Assembly: GCA_011049545.1 (NCBI GenBank)
Contig: DRHQ01000064.1
Location: 1 to 64,000, forward strand
Reading direction: 5' to 3'
Source of the DNA: Candidatus Aminicenantota bacterium
GTDB taxonomy: Bacteria; Acidobacteriota; Aminicenantia; Aminicenantales; Aminicenantaceae
Length of the DNA: 64,000 nucleotides
A program made the translations under genes and the position numbers. Below, piece after piece: positions 1 to 9,255 of this stretch; the first letter of the stretch is position 1, and the number at the start of each line of letters is the position of its first letter. Below the pieces are notes generated by a model. That model did no database searches, had not been told where the DNA came from, and was given only the letters and a program-made list of their open reading frames with translations.

Positions 1-1
1 A

Positions 2-88
2 AATACATCCCACCAGCTGATCATCCATGGAGAAGACATAATCCTTCGCTTCATCACAACTCTTTTCGAGAGAGGATTTAGACCATGA
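2..88 (+). CDS. C-terminal fragment of an unidentified protein
   Basis: The frame starting at base 2 is open to a TGA at 86-88 and reads ...IIHGEDIILRFITTLFERGFRP, a plausible protein C-terminus. The other two forward frames also stop within the first 81 bases, so the open frame itself is weak evidence. No family can be recognised from 28 residues. If real, it is the gene immediately upstream of the bactofilin promoter. Confidence 0.3.
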   Translation, partial: NTSHQLIIHGEDIILRFITTLFERGFRP

Positions 89-158
89 CAAAACCGGAAA
101 TATTTGCTTTGCCCGGAACAGGAAGTATTCGCTTTGCCTTGACAAAAAAATGAATGTG

Positions 159-187
159 TTGACATATAAAAAGATTGAAATTATAAT
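159..187 (+). promoter_or_regulatory. Consensus sigma-70-type promoter for the bactofilin gene
   Basis: TTGACA (159-164) and TATAAT (182-187) are both perfect consensus hexamers with a 17-base spacer. Transcription would begin near base 194. This excludes the ORF-track start at 150 and supports the ATG at 222, which has GAGAGG just upstream. Confidence 0.8.
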
Positions 188-221
188 ACGGGCGAAAAAT
201 TGGGGAAAATTGAGAGGCAAA

Positions 222-695
222 ATGCCAAAGCTCAAACAAGAAGGGAAAAACAAGAAGAGCTCTCCTGAAGAAGTTATTCCCAGAAATATAGCGCGCTTGG
301 GTCCATCTCTTTTTCTTGAAGGCGAATTATCTGGCAACGAAGACGTTGTGATCGAAGGACAATATAAGGGGAAAATAGACCTCGCGAATCATAATATCTT
401 GGTGGGACGTGGAGCAAAAGTCGAAGCTGATATTCGAGCTAAGAATATTACCATACACGGAACCGTGAAAGGAAATATTGACGCTTCAGGAAAGATCTTT
501 ATTTCAAAGGAAGGCCAGATGAAAGGAGATCTTAAAGCCCCCAAAATTTCGATCATGGAGGGAGCAAAGTTCATGGGTGGCGTTAAAATAGAAAAAGACC
601 GCAGAGATATTTCACTCCCTGAAGAAAAAATCGATATTCTTGCCATCAAAGAAGAAGATAAGACTGAAGAAAAAACGACATTCGAGCTTATCTGA
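222..695 (+). CDS. Bactofilin (polymer-forming cytoskeletal protein)
   Basis: The product is a bactofilin: a short charged N-terminal tail, then a central run of about 100 residues of regularly spaced beta-strand repeats (for example LFLEGELSGNEDVVIEG and ITIHGTVKGNI) typical of the right-handed beta-helix DUF583 domain, and an acidic C-terminal tail. Bactofilins polymerise without nucleotide at the inner membrane and help place cell-wall or polar machinery. The start was moved from 150 to 222, because the consensus promoter lies inside the longer ORF and GAGAGG precedes ATG 222. The length of 157 residues is normal for the family. The specific cellular role cannot be told from the context of uvrB and uvrC. 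Confidence 0.92.
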   Translation: MPKLKQEGKNKKSSPEEVIPRNIARLGPSLFLEGELSGNEDVVIEGQYKGKIDLANHNILVGRGAKVEADIRAKNITIHGTVKGNIDASGKIFISKEGQMKGDLKAPKISIMEGAKFMGGVKIEKDRRDISLPEEKIDILAIKEEDKTEEKTTFELI

Positions 696-862
696 TTTTA
701 ATTTCATTAGCTGATCGAGAACTTCTCTCCTATCAACAATAACCGCAGCATCCTGGAAAATTATCATCGATTTACCTCTTTCCTGCATCTCGTAACAATC
801 ATTCCTGGTCTTCGGCAAAAAAAAATGAAGGATCGAACTCTAATCTTCCAATTTTTGCTATA

Positions 863-2866
863 ATGGAGCTGATGAAGAAATTTAAGCTCTTTTCTGATTT
901 CAAGCCCAAGGGAGATCAAACAAAAGCTATCCAAGAACTCTATGAAGGTCTAGAGAAGAAAACCAAACATCAAGTATTAATGGGAGTCACAGGGTCGGGA
1001 AAAACTTTTACCATAGCCAATCTCATCGAAAAAGCCTTAAGACCTGTTCTTGTTATCTCCCACAACAAAACCCTAGCTGCTCAACTTTACCAGGAATTTC
1101 GCCACTTCTTCCCAGAGAACTCTGTAGAATATTTTGTCAGTTATTATGACTATTACCAGCCTGAAGCCTATATTCCAGCCACTAACACTTTCATCGCAAA
1201 AGAAGCTACAATCAATGATGAGATAGACCGGCTCAGGTTATGCGCAACAAACTCTCTTTTCCAGAGAAGAGACGTTATTATTGTCGCTTCAGTCTCCTGT
1301 ATCTATGGCATTGGCTCACCAGAAACCTACTATTCCATGAGCTTCACCCTTGAAAAAAATCAGGAGATAACTCGAAAAATCATTCTCAAAAACCTCGTCG
1401 ATATACAGTACGAAAGAGAAGAGACCAATTTTAGAAGAGGAACTTTTCGAGTGAGAGGAGATGTGATTGAAGTTATTCCCTCCTATGAAGAGTTCGCCTA
1501 CCGGATTGAACTTGATGAAAGCAAAATCATAAAAATCTCCTCTATCGATCCTCTTCTTGGCAAAACTTTAGATTCCTTTGATAAAATTCTCATCTATCCC
1601 AGAACTTTCTTCTCCACTCCTCCCGACATTCTCGATTATACCATTCGCAGCGTGGAAAAAGAGCTTGAGGAGAGAATTGCTTTCTTCAACAAGAAGGGTA
1701 AATTTATCGAGGCAAACAGGATTGAGGAAAGAACTTTGTATGATTTGGAGATGCTGAGGGAATTCGGCTATTGCCCTGGAATAGAAAATTATTCTCTCTA
1801 TCTCAGCCTACGAAAACCTGGAGAGCCACCCTATACGCTTCTCGACTATTTTCCTTCTGATTTCTTAATCATCATTGATGAATCCCATGTCACCGTACCT
1901 CAGATTGGAGGAATGTACCACGGCGATCGCTCCCGAAAGCAAACACTAATCGAGCATGGCTTTCGCCTGCCATCTGCTCTTGGCAACCGACCTCTTAATT
2001 TTGAAGAGTTCAAAAGCAGAGTGAACCAAGTCCTTTATGTTTCGGCCACTCCAGGCCCCTACGAGCTAGAAAAAACAGGAAATAAGGTTGTTGAGCAAAT
2101 CATTAGGCCCACGGGACTCACAGATCCTGATATCGAGGTCCGTTCTATCAAAGGTCAGGTCGATGATTTGATGGCCGAAATAACAAAAAGAGCCAAAAAG
2201 AGTGAACGAACGTTGGTGACGACATTGACCAAAAAAATGGCTGAAAACCTCTCCCGTCATTACCATGAGCTTGGACTCAGAGTTCGCTATCTGCATTCAG
2301 AAATCGATACATTGGACCGGATTAAAATACTAAGAGACCTCAGAAAAGGAATATTCGATGTTCTGATAGGTATAAATCTCTTGAGGGAAGGACTCGATTT
2401 ACCCGAAGTCTCTCTGGTCGCTATCCTGGATGCTGACAAAGAAGGATTCCTCCGTTCTACAAGCTCACTCATACAGACTTTTGGACGGGCGGCCAGGAAT
2501 GTGGCGGGCAAAGCCATTCTGTATGCAGATGTCATGACAGCCTCCATGAAAAGAGCCATCTCAGAGACAAACAGAAGGAGAAAACTTCAACAAGAATATA
2601 ACAAAAAAAACAATATCACTCCTCGTTCCATAAAAAAAAGAATAGATGAAGTCTTGACCAGCATCTACGAGAAAGATTACTTTGATTACTCGCGGATTTC
2701 TGAAGACAAAGATATATATTTTTCGCCTCAGAAACTAAAAGAAAAAATAGAGAGTCTTGAAAAATTGATGAAAGAGGCAGCTAGAAACCTGGAGTTTGAA
2801 AAAGCAGCTCGATTGAGGGATGAGCTCACGAGACTGAAAAAAAGGGAATTAGAGACAGGTTTATGA
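863..2866 (+). CDS. uvrB: UvrABC excinuclease subunit B
   Basis: UvrB is the DNA-damage-verifying helicase-like subunit of nucleotide excision repair; it receives DNA from UvrA and recruits UvrC. The sequence shows Walker [14 protein letters not shown], the beta-hairpin region [12 protein letters not shown] that locks DNA, the DEAD-like IIDESH, the helicase motif [10 protein letters not shown], a QTFGRAARN motif VI, and a C-terminal UVR domain ([10 protein letters not shown]) that binds UvrC. The 667 residues match the family. An in-frame ATG at 872 ([10 protein letters not shown]) is an equally possible start, since GGAG lies 3 bases before it and family members start near that point. uvrC follows about 100 bases downstream in the same direction. 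Confidence 0.97.
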   Translation: MELMKKFKLFSDFKPKGDQTKAIQELYEGLEKKTKHQVLMGVTGSGKTFTIANLIEKALRPVLVISHNKTLAAQLYQEFRHFFPENSVEYFVSYYDYYQPEAYIPATNTFIAKEATINDEIDRLRLCATNSLFQRRDVIIVASVSCIYGIGSPETYYSMSFTLEKNQEITRKIILKNLVDIQYEREETNFRRGTFRVRGDVIEVIPSYEEFAYRIELDESKIIKISSIDPLLGKTLDSFDKILIYPRTFFSTPPDILDYTIRSVEKELEERIAFFNKKGKFIEANRIEERTLYDLEMLREFGYCPGIENYSLYLSLRKPGEPPYTLLDYFPSDFLIIIDESHVTVPQIGGMYHGDRSRKQTLIEHGFRLPSALGNRPLNFEEFKSRVNQVLYVSATPGPYELEKTGNKVVEQIIRPTGLTDPDIEVRSIKGQVDDLMAEITKRAKKSERTLVTTLTKKMAENLSRHYHELGLRVRYLHSEIDTLDRIKILRDLRKGIFDVLIGINLLREGLDLPEVSLVAILDADKEGFLRSTSSLIQTFGRAARNVAGKAILYADVMTASMKRAISETNRRRKLQQEYNKKNNITPRSIKKRIDEVLTSIYEKDYFDYSRISEDKDIYFSPQKLKEKIESLEKLMKEAARNLEFEKAARLRDELTRLKKRELETGL

Positions 2867-2989
2867 TGAGGCATGAAGCTTGCCTTGGTTTTAAAAACTC
2901 ATGATGAAGATAATAAACTTAAAATGAAGAGGCATTAAGCTTTCTTCAGTTATAAAAACTAGGGCATGACGCAAAAAAAACTGGAGATT

Positions 2990-4765
2990 ATGAGCGACTT
3001 AAAATCAGAGAGCAAGAACCTGCCAAAAAAGCCGGGTATTTATTTTTTCAAAGACAAAGGAGGCGAGGTCATATACATCGGGAAAGCACGTTCTCTAAAG
3101 GATAGAGTCAAGTCTTATTTTCTTCCAACTTCTGATGTGAAAATAAAAAAAATTCTTTCTGAAACCGAAGAGATCGATTTTATCCTTACCGACTCTGCGA
3201 AAGAAGCCGCTTTCCTCGAGAACAATTTCATCCGTCAACACCAGCCCAAGTTCAACCTAAGGCTCAAAGACGACAAGAGCTTCCCTTACCTGAAATTGAC
3301 GCTTCAGGAGAAATTCCCCGCAATATATTTAACACGGAGAGTTGAGGAAGACGGGGCTAAATATTTCGGCCCTTTCAGTCCTGCTCATCAGGCTCGAAAC
3401 ACAATTCACCTCAGCGCAAAGTATTTTGGGGTGAGAACCTGCCAGGAATCCGTTCCAGGAAAGAGGAAAAGACCTTGTCTTGACTATGACCTAAAGCTAT
3501 GTTCAGCTCCTTGTGTTGAATACATCTCAGAATCAGACTACAGGGAAAGTATCAAGAATGTTTTCCTCTTTCTTGAAGGAAAAACAGAAAAATTATTGAA
3601 AATTCTTAAAAAGAAAATGCAAGAAGATGCTGTTCGCCAAGAATTTGAGCAAGCTGCACACTGGAGAGATATAATCCGCACCATAGAGGAGATTAAAGCA
3701 AAGCCCAAGCTTATTTCAGTAGGAATGGAAAACAAGGACATTTTTGGTTACTCAAGAGAAAATAAAACTGTAGCCCTTTATGTTTTTTTCATGAGAAAAG
3801 GCAAAGTTATTGAATCAGAGGATATATTTTTTCAGGAGAAGGAAGATATTGCCGATAAAGAACTCCTCTCCAATTATCTAAAAAATTTTTATAAGCACAG
3901 AAGGAGCATGCCGGATAAAATTCTTTTGCCGTTCGCACCAGAGGAAAAAGACTCAATCCTAAAAAAAGTCTCGAACCTGAGAGCGAAAAAAATTGAAATA
4001 ATCGTCCCTCGGAAAGGAAAGAATAAAAAGTTAGTGGATTTTGCTAACAGCAATGCTGAAATTCTGCTTCGGAAAAAACATGAAGGACTCACGCCGCTGC
4101 TGGAGATACAAAAAATCTTTAATTTAAAATCCATCCCTAAGCGCATCGAGGGATTTGATATTTCCAATATTGGAGGTGAAGAATCCGTAGGCTCACTGGT
4201 CGTCTTCGAGAATGGACGACCTCAGAAAAATGATTACAGGAAATACAAAATCAAGACTGTGGCAGGGCCGAATGATATTGCCAGTCTTCAAGAAGTCATC
4301 CGAAGAAGATACAAAAGAATTCTGGAAGAAAAAAAAGACTTTCCGGATTTGATTCTGGTTGATGGAGGAAAAGGTCAGGTTAATGCAGCCAGAGGAGCTC
4401 TTGAGGAGTTAGGAGTGAGCAATTTACCCCTAGTTTCGCTGGCAAAAAAGGAAGAAATTATTTTCGCTCCTGATCGAAAAAAAGGCATACGCTTAGAGAG
4501 AACTTCACCTGCCTTGAAACTTTTCCAGAATATTAGAGATGAAGCTCACCGTTTTGCTATTTCCTTTCACCGCTTGAGAAGAGAAAAGAGAAGCTTCGAA
4601 TCCCGGCTTGATAATATTGCAGGTTTAGGCAAAAAGAGAAAAACCGCCTTACTTGATAAATATAAAGATCTAAAAGAGATAAAAAAGGCTGCACCTGATG
4701 ATTTGGCAAAGATAATCGGAGCGAAAACCACCCAAACCCTCCTCGATGAATTAAATAATTTGTAG
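2990..4765 (+). CDS. uvrC: UvrABC excinuclease subunit C
   Basis: UvrC makes both incisions in nucleotide excision repair. Visible domains in order are: the N-terminal GIY-YIG nuclease (GIYFFKDKGG, VIYIGKARSL), a Cys-rich stretch (RPCLDYDLKLCSAPC), a UVR motif for UvrB binding (EFEQAAHWRDII), the RNase H-like 5-prime nuclease (GFDISNIGG and LVDGGKGQVN), and a C-terminal helix-hairpin-helix pair (LDNIAGLGKKRKTALL). The ORF begins at 2966, but GGAG sits 4 bases before the ATG at 2990 and the family usually begins 10 to 12 residues before LPxxPG, so 2990 is preferred. It probably shares a transcript with uvrB. Confidence 0.96.
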   Translation: MSDLKSESKNLPKKPGIYFFKDKGGEVIYIGKARSLKDRVKSYFLPTSDVKIKKILSETEEIDFILTDSAKEAAFLENNFIRQHQPKFNLRLKDDKSFPYLKLTLQEKFPAIYLTRRVEEDGAKYFGPFSPAHQARNTIHLSAKYFGVRTCQESVPGKRKRPCLDYDLKLCSAPCVEYISESDYRESIKNVFLFLEGKTEKLLKILKKKMQEDAVRQEFEQAAHWRDIIRTIEEIKAKPKLISVGMENKDIFGYSRENKTVALYVFFMRKGKVIESEDIFFQEKEDIADKELLSNYLKNFYKHRRSMPDKILLPFAPEEKDSILKKVSNLRAKKIEIIVPRKGKNKKLVDFANSNAEILLRKKHEGLTPLLEIQKIFNLKSIPKRIEGFDISNIGGEESVGSLVVFENGRPQKNDYRKYKIKTVAGPNDIASLQEVIRRRYKRILEEKKDFPDLILVDGGKGQVNAARGALEELGVSNLPLVSLAKKEEIIFAPDRKKGIRLERTSPALKLFQNIRDEAHRFAISFHRLRREKRSFESRLDNIAGLGKKRKTALLDKYKDLKEIKKAAPDDLAKIIGAKTTQTLLDELNNL

Positions 4766-4947
4766 GGGCTTGATTTATCAAACCTACCTTTTTCCTAAAT
4801 GTAATAATTTGATTTATTAAATCTATATTTAATACACTATACGAGGAAAACAGAATTTGACGAGAGAAGGGGAAATGCTATGTTGTATGGGCTTGATTTA
4901 TCAAATCCATCTTATCTTATGAATATATGGATTCGATTCATCAAGCC
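4765..4947 (+). repeat. Cluster of degenerate palindromes, family GGCTTGATTNATCAAGCC
   Basis: Three clear copies and one weak copy follow the uvrC stop: GGGGCTTGATTTATCAAACC (4765), TTTGATTTATTAAATC (about 4808), GGGCTTGATTTATCAAATCC (4889-4908) and GGATTCGATTCATCAAGCC (4929-4947). Each is an inverted repeat around TTGATTNATCAA. A nearly perfect copy is at 20538. The function is unknown; small mobile or structural intergenic repeats are likely. Confidence 0.7.
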
Positions 4948-5048
4948 TGGATAGATCATGAAAAGAAAAACTTTAAGTGCAAAACAATATAATATATGCT
5001 TAATAAAACAAATGATATACGAGATCCACTGATGATTGGGAGATTAAT

Positions 5049-5402
5049 ATGGTAAAGGGAATCGGAATCGATATAATTGAAGTGGAACGTGTCAAAAAAA
5101 TAGCGGAAAAAAATCCTAAATTTTTGAAGAGGATCTTCACTTCCCGTGAAGTCAGTTATTGTCTAAAAAAAAGAAACAAATACCAGCATTTAGCTGCCCG
5201 CTTTGCTGCCAAAGAGGCCTTTTTTAAAGCAATAGGGAAAAGAATAAGCTGGAAAGAAGTTGAGCTTTTTAACCTTCCTTCTGGAAAGCCTCAGTTAGAG
5301 ATAAAATCAAAGGAAGGATTTTCCTTTGTCGAAGCCCATGTTTCCATCTCTCACCTTAAAGAATATGCAGTAGCAATGGTTATCCTGGAGGAGGAAAAAT
5401 AG
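5049..5402 (+). CDS. acpS: Holo-[acyl-carrier-protein] synthase
   Basis: AcpS transfers 4-phosphopantetheine from CoA to the serine of apo-acyl carrier protein, activating fatty-acid synthesis. The 117 residues fit the family. Diagnostic features are the N-terminal GIGIDIIEVERVKK with the Mg-binding Asp, IFTSREVSYC, and the AARFAAKEAFFKAIG helix with the second metal ligand Glu, followed by VSISHLKEYAVAMVI. GGGAG stands 9 bases before the ATG. The gene is convergent with feoB, with only 9 bases between stop codons. The pantothenate genes panB and panC lie 13 kb away, so there is no local operon link. Confidence 0.95.
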   Translation: MVKGIGIDIIEVERVKKIAEKNPKFLKRIFTSREVSYCLKKRNKYQHLAARFAAKEAFFKAIGKRISWKEVELFNLPSGKPQLEIKSKEGFSFVEAHVSISHLKEYAVAMVILEEEK

Positions 5403-5411
5403 ACTCCTAAT

Positions 5412-7352
5412 CTATATTGCTAAAATCAATCTAACAAGCAGGCTAATTACTACTGCAACGCCTGTGTTTAGTCCCATCGAGAGAAAAGCCACCTTCTTTC
5501 CTACTTCTTTCCAAAGGATAGCCACAGTAGAAACGCAAGGTATGAAAAAGCTTATGAAAACAGTGAACACGATAAGCTGCTCCCTGGAGATGATGGTCAT
5601 TAAGTCCTTATAGCTTACGCCTAGAGCCTGAAGCATCATAATCAAAGAGAGTTCTTTTCTTAAAAAACCAAATACAAGAGTCACTCCGAGTTCCTGAGGC
5701 AGGCCAAGCACTTTTTCAACCAGGGGAGAAAGGGCAAGGTTTATGAATTTATCTAGATTAAAATACTGGAGCAACCCCAAAACAACACTTCCAGCAATCA
5801 GAATAGGCCAGGCAAATTTCAGAAAAGACTTGAGCTGAAAATATGTGTTTCTCATCATATTTTTAAGCGATGGCATCTTCAAGGAAGGAATCTCAAGAAT
5901 CAATCCTGGAGAAGGAGTCTTAATAAATAAGGTAATCAAGCGGCCAAGGATGGCCAATAAAAGGAAATTGAACACATAGAAACCCAGGGCCCAGAAGGGA
6001 CCCAGGTAAAAGGCAACCAGAGCCAGTATGATTGTTGTCCGGGCAGAACAGGGAATAAATGGGATGAGCAGAGAGGTGATGATTCGATCCCTGCGGGATT
6101 CCAAGATCCGGGTTGAAACAATGGCCGGAACATTACAGCCAAATCCCAGAATAAAAGGAGAAACAGATTTGCCGTGAAGTCCAATCCGGTGCATAAAAGT
6201 ATCCATCAGGAAGCCTACCCTTGCCAGATAGCCTACATCATCCAAGAAAGACATAAGAAAAAGAAGAGGCATAAAATAAGGTAAAACAATGGCCACACCT
6301 CCGCCTATCCCCTGAAGAAGACCATCGACTAAATAAAAAACGACACCTGCACCAAGCTTCAGCGAAAGAAAATTTCTAAAATTATCCAACGGACCAAGAA
6401 GAAGCTCTTCCAACGGACTTCCGATCTTAAAAATAACCAAGAAAAAACCAAAAAAAACGGCCAGAAGAACAAAATATCCCAAAAAAGGATGCATGATAAC
6501 ATCATCTATTCTTTCCTGCCAAGTGATTCTTTTTCCCCTTTTTACATGGCTGCTTTCTTCAAATATTTTAAAGGCCAGGTGATGCCTTTCAGCCGCAATA
6601 ACTTCATAAGCAGGAACGCTGTGCCTGGTCTCAAGCTCATGCCTCACTCTATCTAGGGCCATCTTAAGGGAAGGATTTATATCCTTGAGTATCTTATCAA
6701 AAAAAAGTTTGCTGGAACTTATCATATTTATAGCTGTGAATCTTTTATTAGCAGTGATAGGAAAATCCTCGGGCAAATGATCTTCCAGTTCTTCAATTTT
6801 CTCTTCCACATCTCGGGACCATTTGATATGGGAGACAGATAATCCTTTCTCCAGGCTTCGGTGGACGGCATCAAGCATTTCCTTAATCCCCCGACCATGA
6901 GAAGCTACTGTTGGAATCACGGGAACTCCGAGAAAGTTCTCGAGTTTTTTTGGATCGATCTCCACGCCTTTTTTCTCTGCCAAATCAATCATGTTCAAGG
7001 CAACTACAACAGGGTATTCCAATTCAATGAGTTCCAAAGTCAGTTCAAGGCTCCGGCCAAGGATAGAAGCATCCACCACATTGACGATCAAATCCGGCTT
7101 TTCCAAGAATAAATGGGTGAGGACAATTTTTTCAGCCGGATCAGAAGGATTCAGAGAGTAGGTCCCCGGCAGATCAATAATGTTTAAAACTTCCCCCTCA
7201 ACATTGACCTTACTGTGGGTGTGTTTAACAGTTGTACCTGGGAAATTGGATGTTTTCGCCTTCAGGCCGGCAATGGCATTAAAAAGCGTGCTTTTGCCAC
7301 AATTTGGCTGTCCTATGAATACGATATCTGGAAATCTATTTTCTTTCGTCAA
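5412..7352 (-). CDS. feoB: Ferrous iron transport protein B
   Basis: FeoB is the inner-membrane Fe(II) transporter with a cytoplasmic GTPase domain. G motifs are clear: G1 GQPNCGKST, G2 NFPGTTV, G3 DLPGTY and G4 NMID (residues 13-125), then a helical linker domain. From about residue 285 onward come hydrophobic membrane helices with the Gate regions, including FILGFGCNVPAI and FIPCSARTTI, both with the conserved cysteines. The 646 residues are slightly short for the family because the C-terminal cytoplasmic tail is minimal. The start is a TTG at 7352 that overlaps the end of feoA by 17 bases, showing translational coupling. Confidence 0.96.
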   Translation of the reverse strand: MTKENRFPDIVFIGQPNCGKSTLFNAIAGLKAKTSNFPGTTVKHTHSKVNVEGEVLNIIDLPGTYSLNPSDPAEKIVLTHLFLEKPDLIVNVVDASILGRSLELTLELIELEYPVVVALNMIDLAEKKGVEIDPKKLENFLGVPVIPTVASHGRGIKEMLDAVHRSLEKGLSVSHIKWSRDVEEKIEELEDHLPEDFPITANKRFTAINMISSSKLFFDKILKDINPSLKMALDRVRHELETRHSVPAYEVIAAERHHLAFKIFEESSHVKRGKRITWQERIDDVIMHPFLGYFVLLAVFFGFFLVIFKIGSPLEELLLGPLDNFRNFLSLKLGAGVVFYLVDGLLQGIGGGVAIVLPYFMPLLFLMSFLDDVGYLARVGFLMDTFMHRIGLHGKSVSPFILGFGCNVPAIVSTRILESRRDRIITSLLIPFIPCSARTTIILALVAFYLGPFWALGFYVFNFLLLAILGRLITLFIKTPSPGLILEIPSLKMPSLKNMMRNTYFQLKSFLKFAWPILIAGSVVLGLLQYFNLDKFINLALSPLVEKVLGLPQELGVTLVFGFLRKELSLIMMLQALGVSYKDLMTIISREQLIVFTVFISFFIPCVSTVAILWKEVGKKVAFLSMGLNTGVAVVISLLVRLILAI

Positions 7353-7581
7353 TTATCTCTACTGAAATTTTTTGAGCTATTCCCCGACCTAAGGCAACAG
7401 ATGTATCAGAAGTCAAATTCTTTATCAGAACAGGGCCACGAAGGATGCCTCGCGAATCCAATTCAATAATATCACTCTTGTGAAAACCCAAAGCAAGAAG
7501 CCTTCTGCGCACCCCATGGCCACCGGAAATATCCGCAATTCTCAGTGGTGTGTCAGAAGGAGCCTGAATTAAACTGATCAT
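7336..7581 (-). CDS. feoA: Ferrous iron transport protein A (SH3-like)
   Basis: FeoA is a small cytoplasmic SH3-like protein needed for FeoB activity. The 81 residues show the typical pattern LRIADISGGHGVRRRLLALGFHKSDIIEL followed by GPVLIKNLTSDTSVALGRGIAQKISVE. It is the first gene of a two-gene minus-strand feoAB operon, and the ORF overlaps the feoB start by 17 bases. A Fur-like palindrome lies 37 bases before its start codon, so iron-dependent repression is likely. Confidence 0.94.
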   Translation of the reverse strand: MISLIQAPSDTPLRIADISGGHGVRRRLLALGFHKSDIIELDSRGILRGPVLIKNLTSDTSVALGRGIAQKISVEIIDERK

Positions 7582-7617
7582 TTTAAATCTACAACTTTCC
7601 TTTCCTTAATTTTTAAA

Positions 7618-7632
7618 TGAGAACCGTTCTCA
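7618..7632 (-). promoter_or_regulatory. Fur-family-like operator upstream of feoAB
   Basis: TGAGAAC-C-GTTCTCA is a perfect 7-1-7 palindrome. It has the same geometry as the Fur box core TGATAAT-N-ATTATCA and keeps the outer TGA/TCA. It lies 37 bases upstream of feoA, where a repressor would cover the promoter. No Fur gene is present in the window, so the assignment is inference from geometry and context. Confidence 0.6.
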
Positions 7633-7821
7633 AAATTATTACAACTGATAATAAACTAAACTGAAGGGAAAATCAATGGATATCAGAAAAGATTAATAAA
7701 GTTAAGAAATATCAATCGGGGCGGAATCTAATGAATTTTATTATTTAGAAGTTTATCAGTATGGAAAAAAAAGTTAAATCTCTGAGCAAACGCAAAAAAA
7801 AGTTTAAATTATATAGGGTTG

Positions 7822-7882
7822 AAAGGTCTAAACCCAGTTTACTTAAATTATAAAAGTTTTAAAGATCTAAGCCCGGTTTACT
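7822..7882. repeat. Two imperfect 22-base direct repeats
   Basis: AAAGGTCTAAACCCAGTTTACT (7822-7843) and AAAGATCTAAGCCCGGTTTACT (7861-7882) differ at three or four positions. They lie at the 3-prime end of the GT87 gene, and the second copy reaches its stop codon. No function is evident. Confidence 0.55.
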
Positions 7883-9059
7883 GGCTCAATTTAATTTTAA
7901 CTCTTAAATAAAAAAAATGAAAAAGGACTATCAGGTAACTTATCACAACCAAGGAATATCCTGTGTAAAAGCGAAAAGCATCTTTTCCCAATACTTCCCT
8001 AAGGCTTCCTCCAATAATAATAAAATTTGCTATTAATAAATACTTCAGGACTTTGGGAAATTCATCAATGTAATTTATCAGAAAAACGATAGCCAGAATG
8101 GAGTAAAGGTAATTATAATACCAGGCTAAGGGAGAGAAAAGCGGAATTAAGACGAATAAGAATGAATATTCAAGAACTTCAGGCTTCTTCAGATTCTCTC
8201 TCTTTCCTAAGATCATAATCCATAGAAAAGAAAAAGCGATAACTAGGCCGGAGCAAACAATGAATATAAATGCTAGTTCTCTACTCTCATCAGGCACTAT
8301 TTTTAAAAAAAAGGCAAAGATAGAAGCAGTATCATACTGATCAAGAAGGCCTGGAGTAGACTGAGACAAAGTTTTTTGCCACTGCTTTAAAACAACTATA
8401 TTCCCTCTCAAGCCATAAAAAATCATAGGCAAGGTAAGCCCGATGATAACCGTTCCAAATCCTGAAGCAATCGACTTAAACCTTTTTTTTAGGATGAAAT
8501 ATGGCAAAAATACCAATCCGTAGGGCTTAAAAATTAAAGATAGACCAAAAAACAGGCCTCCTTTTACATCATTCTTATTAAGCAAAGCTTTAACCATCAT
8601 TATCAACAGGAAAAAAATAAAAATATTCACCTGCCCCAGTTCTATTTCTCGGCCAAAAAATTTGACCAGGACGAGAAAGGAAAAGATAAGGACTAGTCCT
8701 TTTTTCTTCTGCTTGGAAGGAAGAATATCATAAGATATGAACAAACCGAGGAATAAAAAGATAATCTCTGATAAGTACCAGATGTATTTAGCTACTTCAT
8801 AAGGGAAAAGAGTAAACAAAGAAAAAAACACAGCCGAAGCGGGAGAATATTTATACTGAAGATGACCATCTGAGACTCGGTATAGGGTTTCACCATTAAT
8901 AATTCTTTCTCCTCCTTGATAGCAAACACCAAAATCTGACATATCTTTTTTCACGAAATATTGATAAACGAAAGAGAAAAATAAAAAAACGAGAATGAGA
9001 AGGAGAATATTTCTTGTTTTATTCGACATCTTGAGGGCTGAAAATACTTTTTTTGGCAT
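7878..9059 (-). CDS. Polytopic GT87/DUF2029-type membrane glycosyltransferase
   Basis: The 393-residue protein is almost entirely hydrophobic, with about ten predicted membrane helices. After the first helix it has the family signature DFGVCYQGGERIINGETLYR, followed by a YSPASAVFFSLF segment; this matches DUF2029 / GT87 polyprenyl-phosphate-mannose-type transferases (GT-C fold), in which an early periplasmic Asp is catalytic. It probably adds a sugar to a lipid or cell-envelope glycan using a polyprenyl-phosphate donor. The start is uncertain: ATG 9059 has no clear Shine-Dalgarno, and Met11 is an alternative. It stands alone between feoA and the secA promoter, so the substrate cannot be inferred. 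Confidence 0.8.
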   Translation of the reverse strand: MPKKVFSALKMSNKTRNILLLILVFLFFSFVYQYFVKKDMSDFGVCYQGGERIINGETLYRVSDGHLQYKYSPASAVFFSLFTLFPYEVAKYIWYLSEIIFLFLGLFISYDILPSKQKKKGLVLIFSFLVLVKFFGREIELGQVNIFIFFLLIMMVKALLNKNDVKGGLFFGLSLIFKPYGLVFLPYFILKKRFKSIASGFGTVIIGLTLPMIFYGLRGNIVVLKQWQKTLSQSTPGLLDQYDTASIFAFFLKIVPDESRELAFIFIVCSGLVIAFSFLWIMILGKRENLKKPEVLEYSFLFVLIPLFSPLAWYYNYLYSILAIVFLINYIDEFPKVLKYLLIANFIIIGGSLREVLGKDAFRFYTGYSLVVISYLIVLFHFFYLRVKIKLSQ

Positions 9060-9218
9060 TCTGGATTCGTTAAAAATATAGGATTATTTTTTTCCTGTCA
9101 ACAAGCCCGGGGGTCATGCTTAAAAAACTTGAATTATTTCAGCAAATTAGGGACGTTCCCCACATTCTTAAAAACTCAAGTTTCGCAAGTCTGACCCCAT
9201 GTGTTGCTATGCGTTAAA

Positions 9219-9247
9219 TTGACAAGGGAAAGCCTTTCTGGTACAAA
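9219..9247 (+). promoter_or_regulatory. Candidate promoter directly abutting the secA start codon
   Basis: TTGACA (9219-9224), a 17-base spacer and TACAAA (9242-9247) form a good promoter. The expected transcription start falls at about 9254, only 2 bases before the secA ATG at 9256, and no ribosome-binding site precedes that ATG. The secA mRNA may therefore be leaderless. Confidence 0.55.
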
Positions 9248-9255
9248 ATACTCAA

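Noticed and set aside
150-221. Upstream start of the bactofilin ORF
   Set aside because: A perfect promoter (TTGACA-17-TATAAT) lies inside it, so it would not be transcribed; ATG 222 has a ribosome-binding site.
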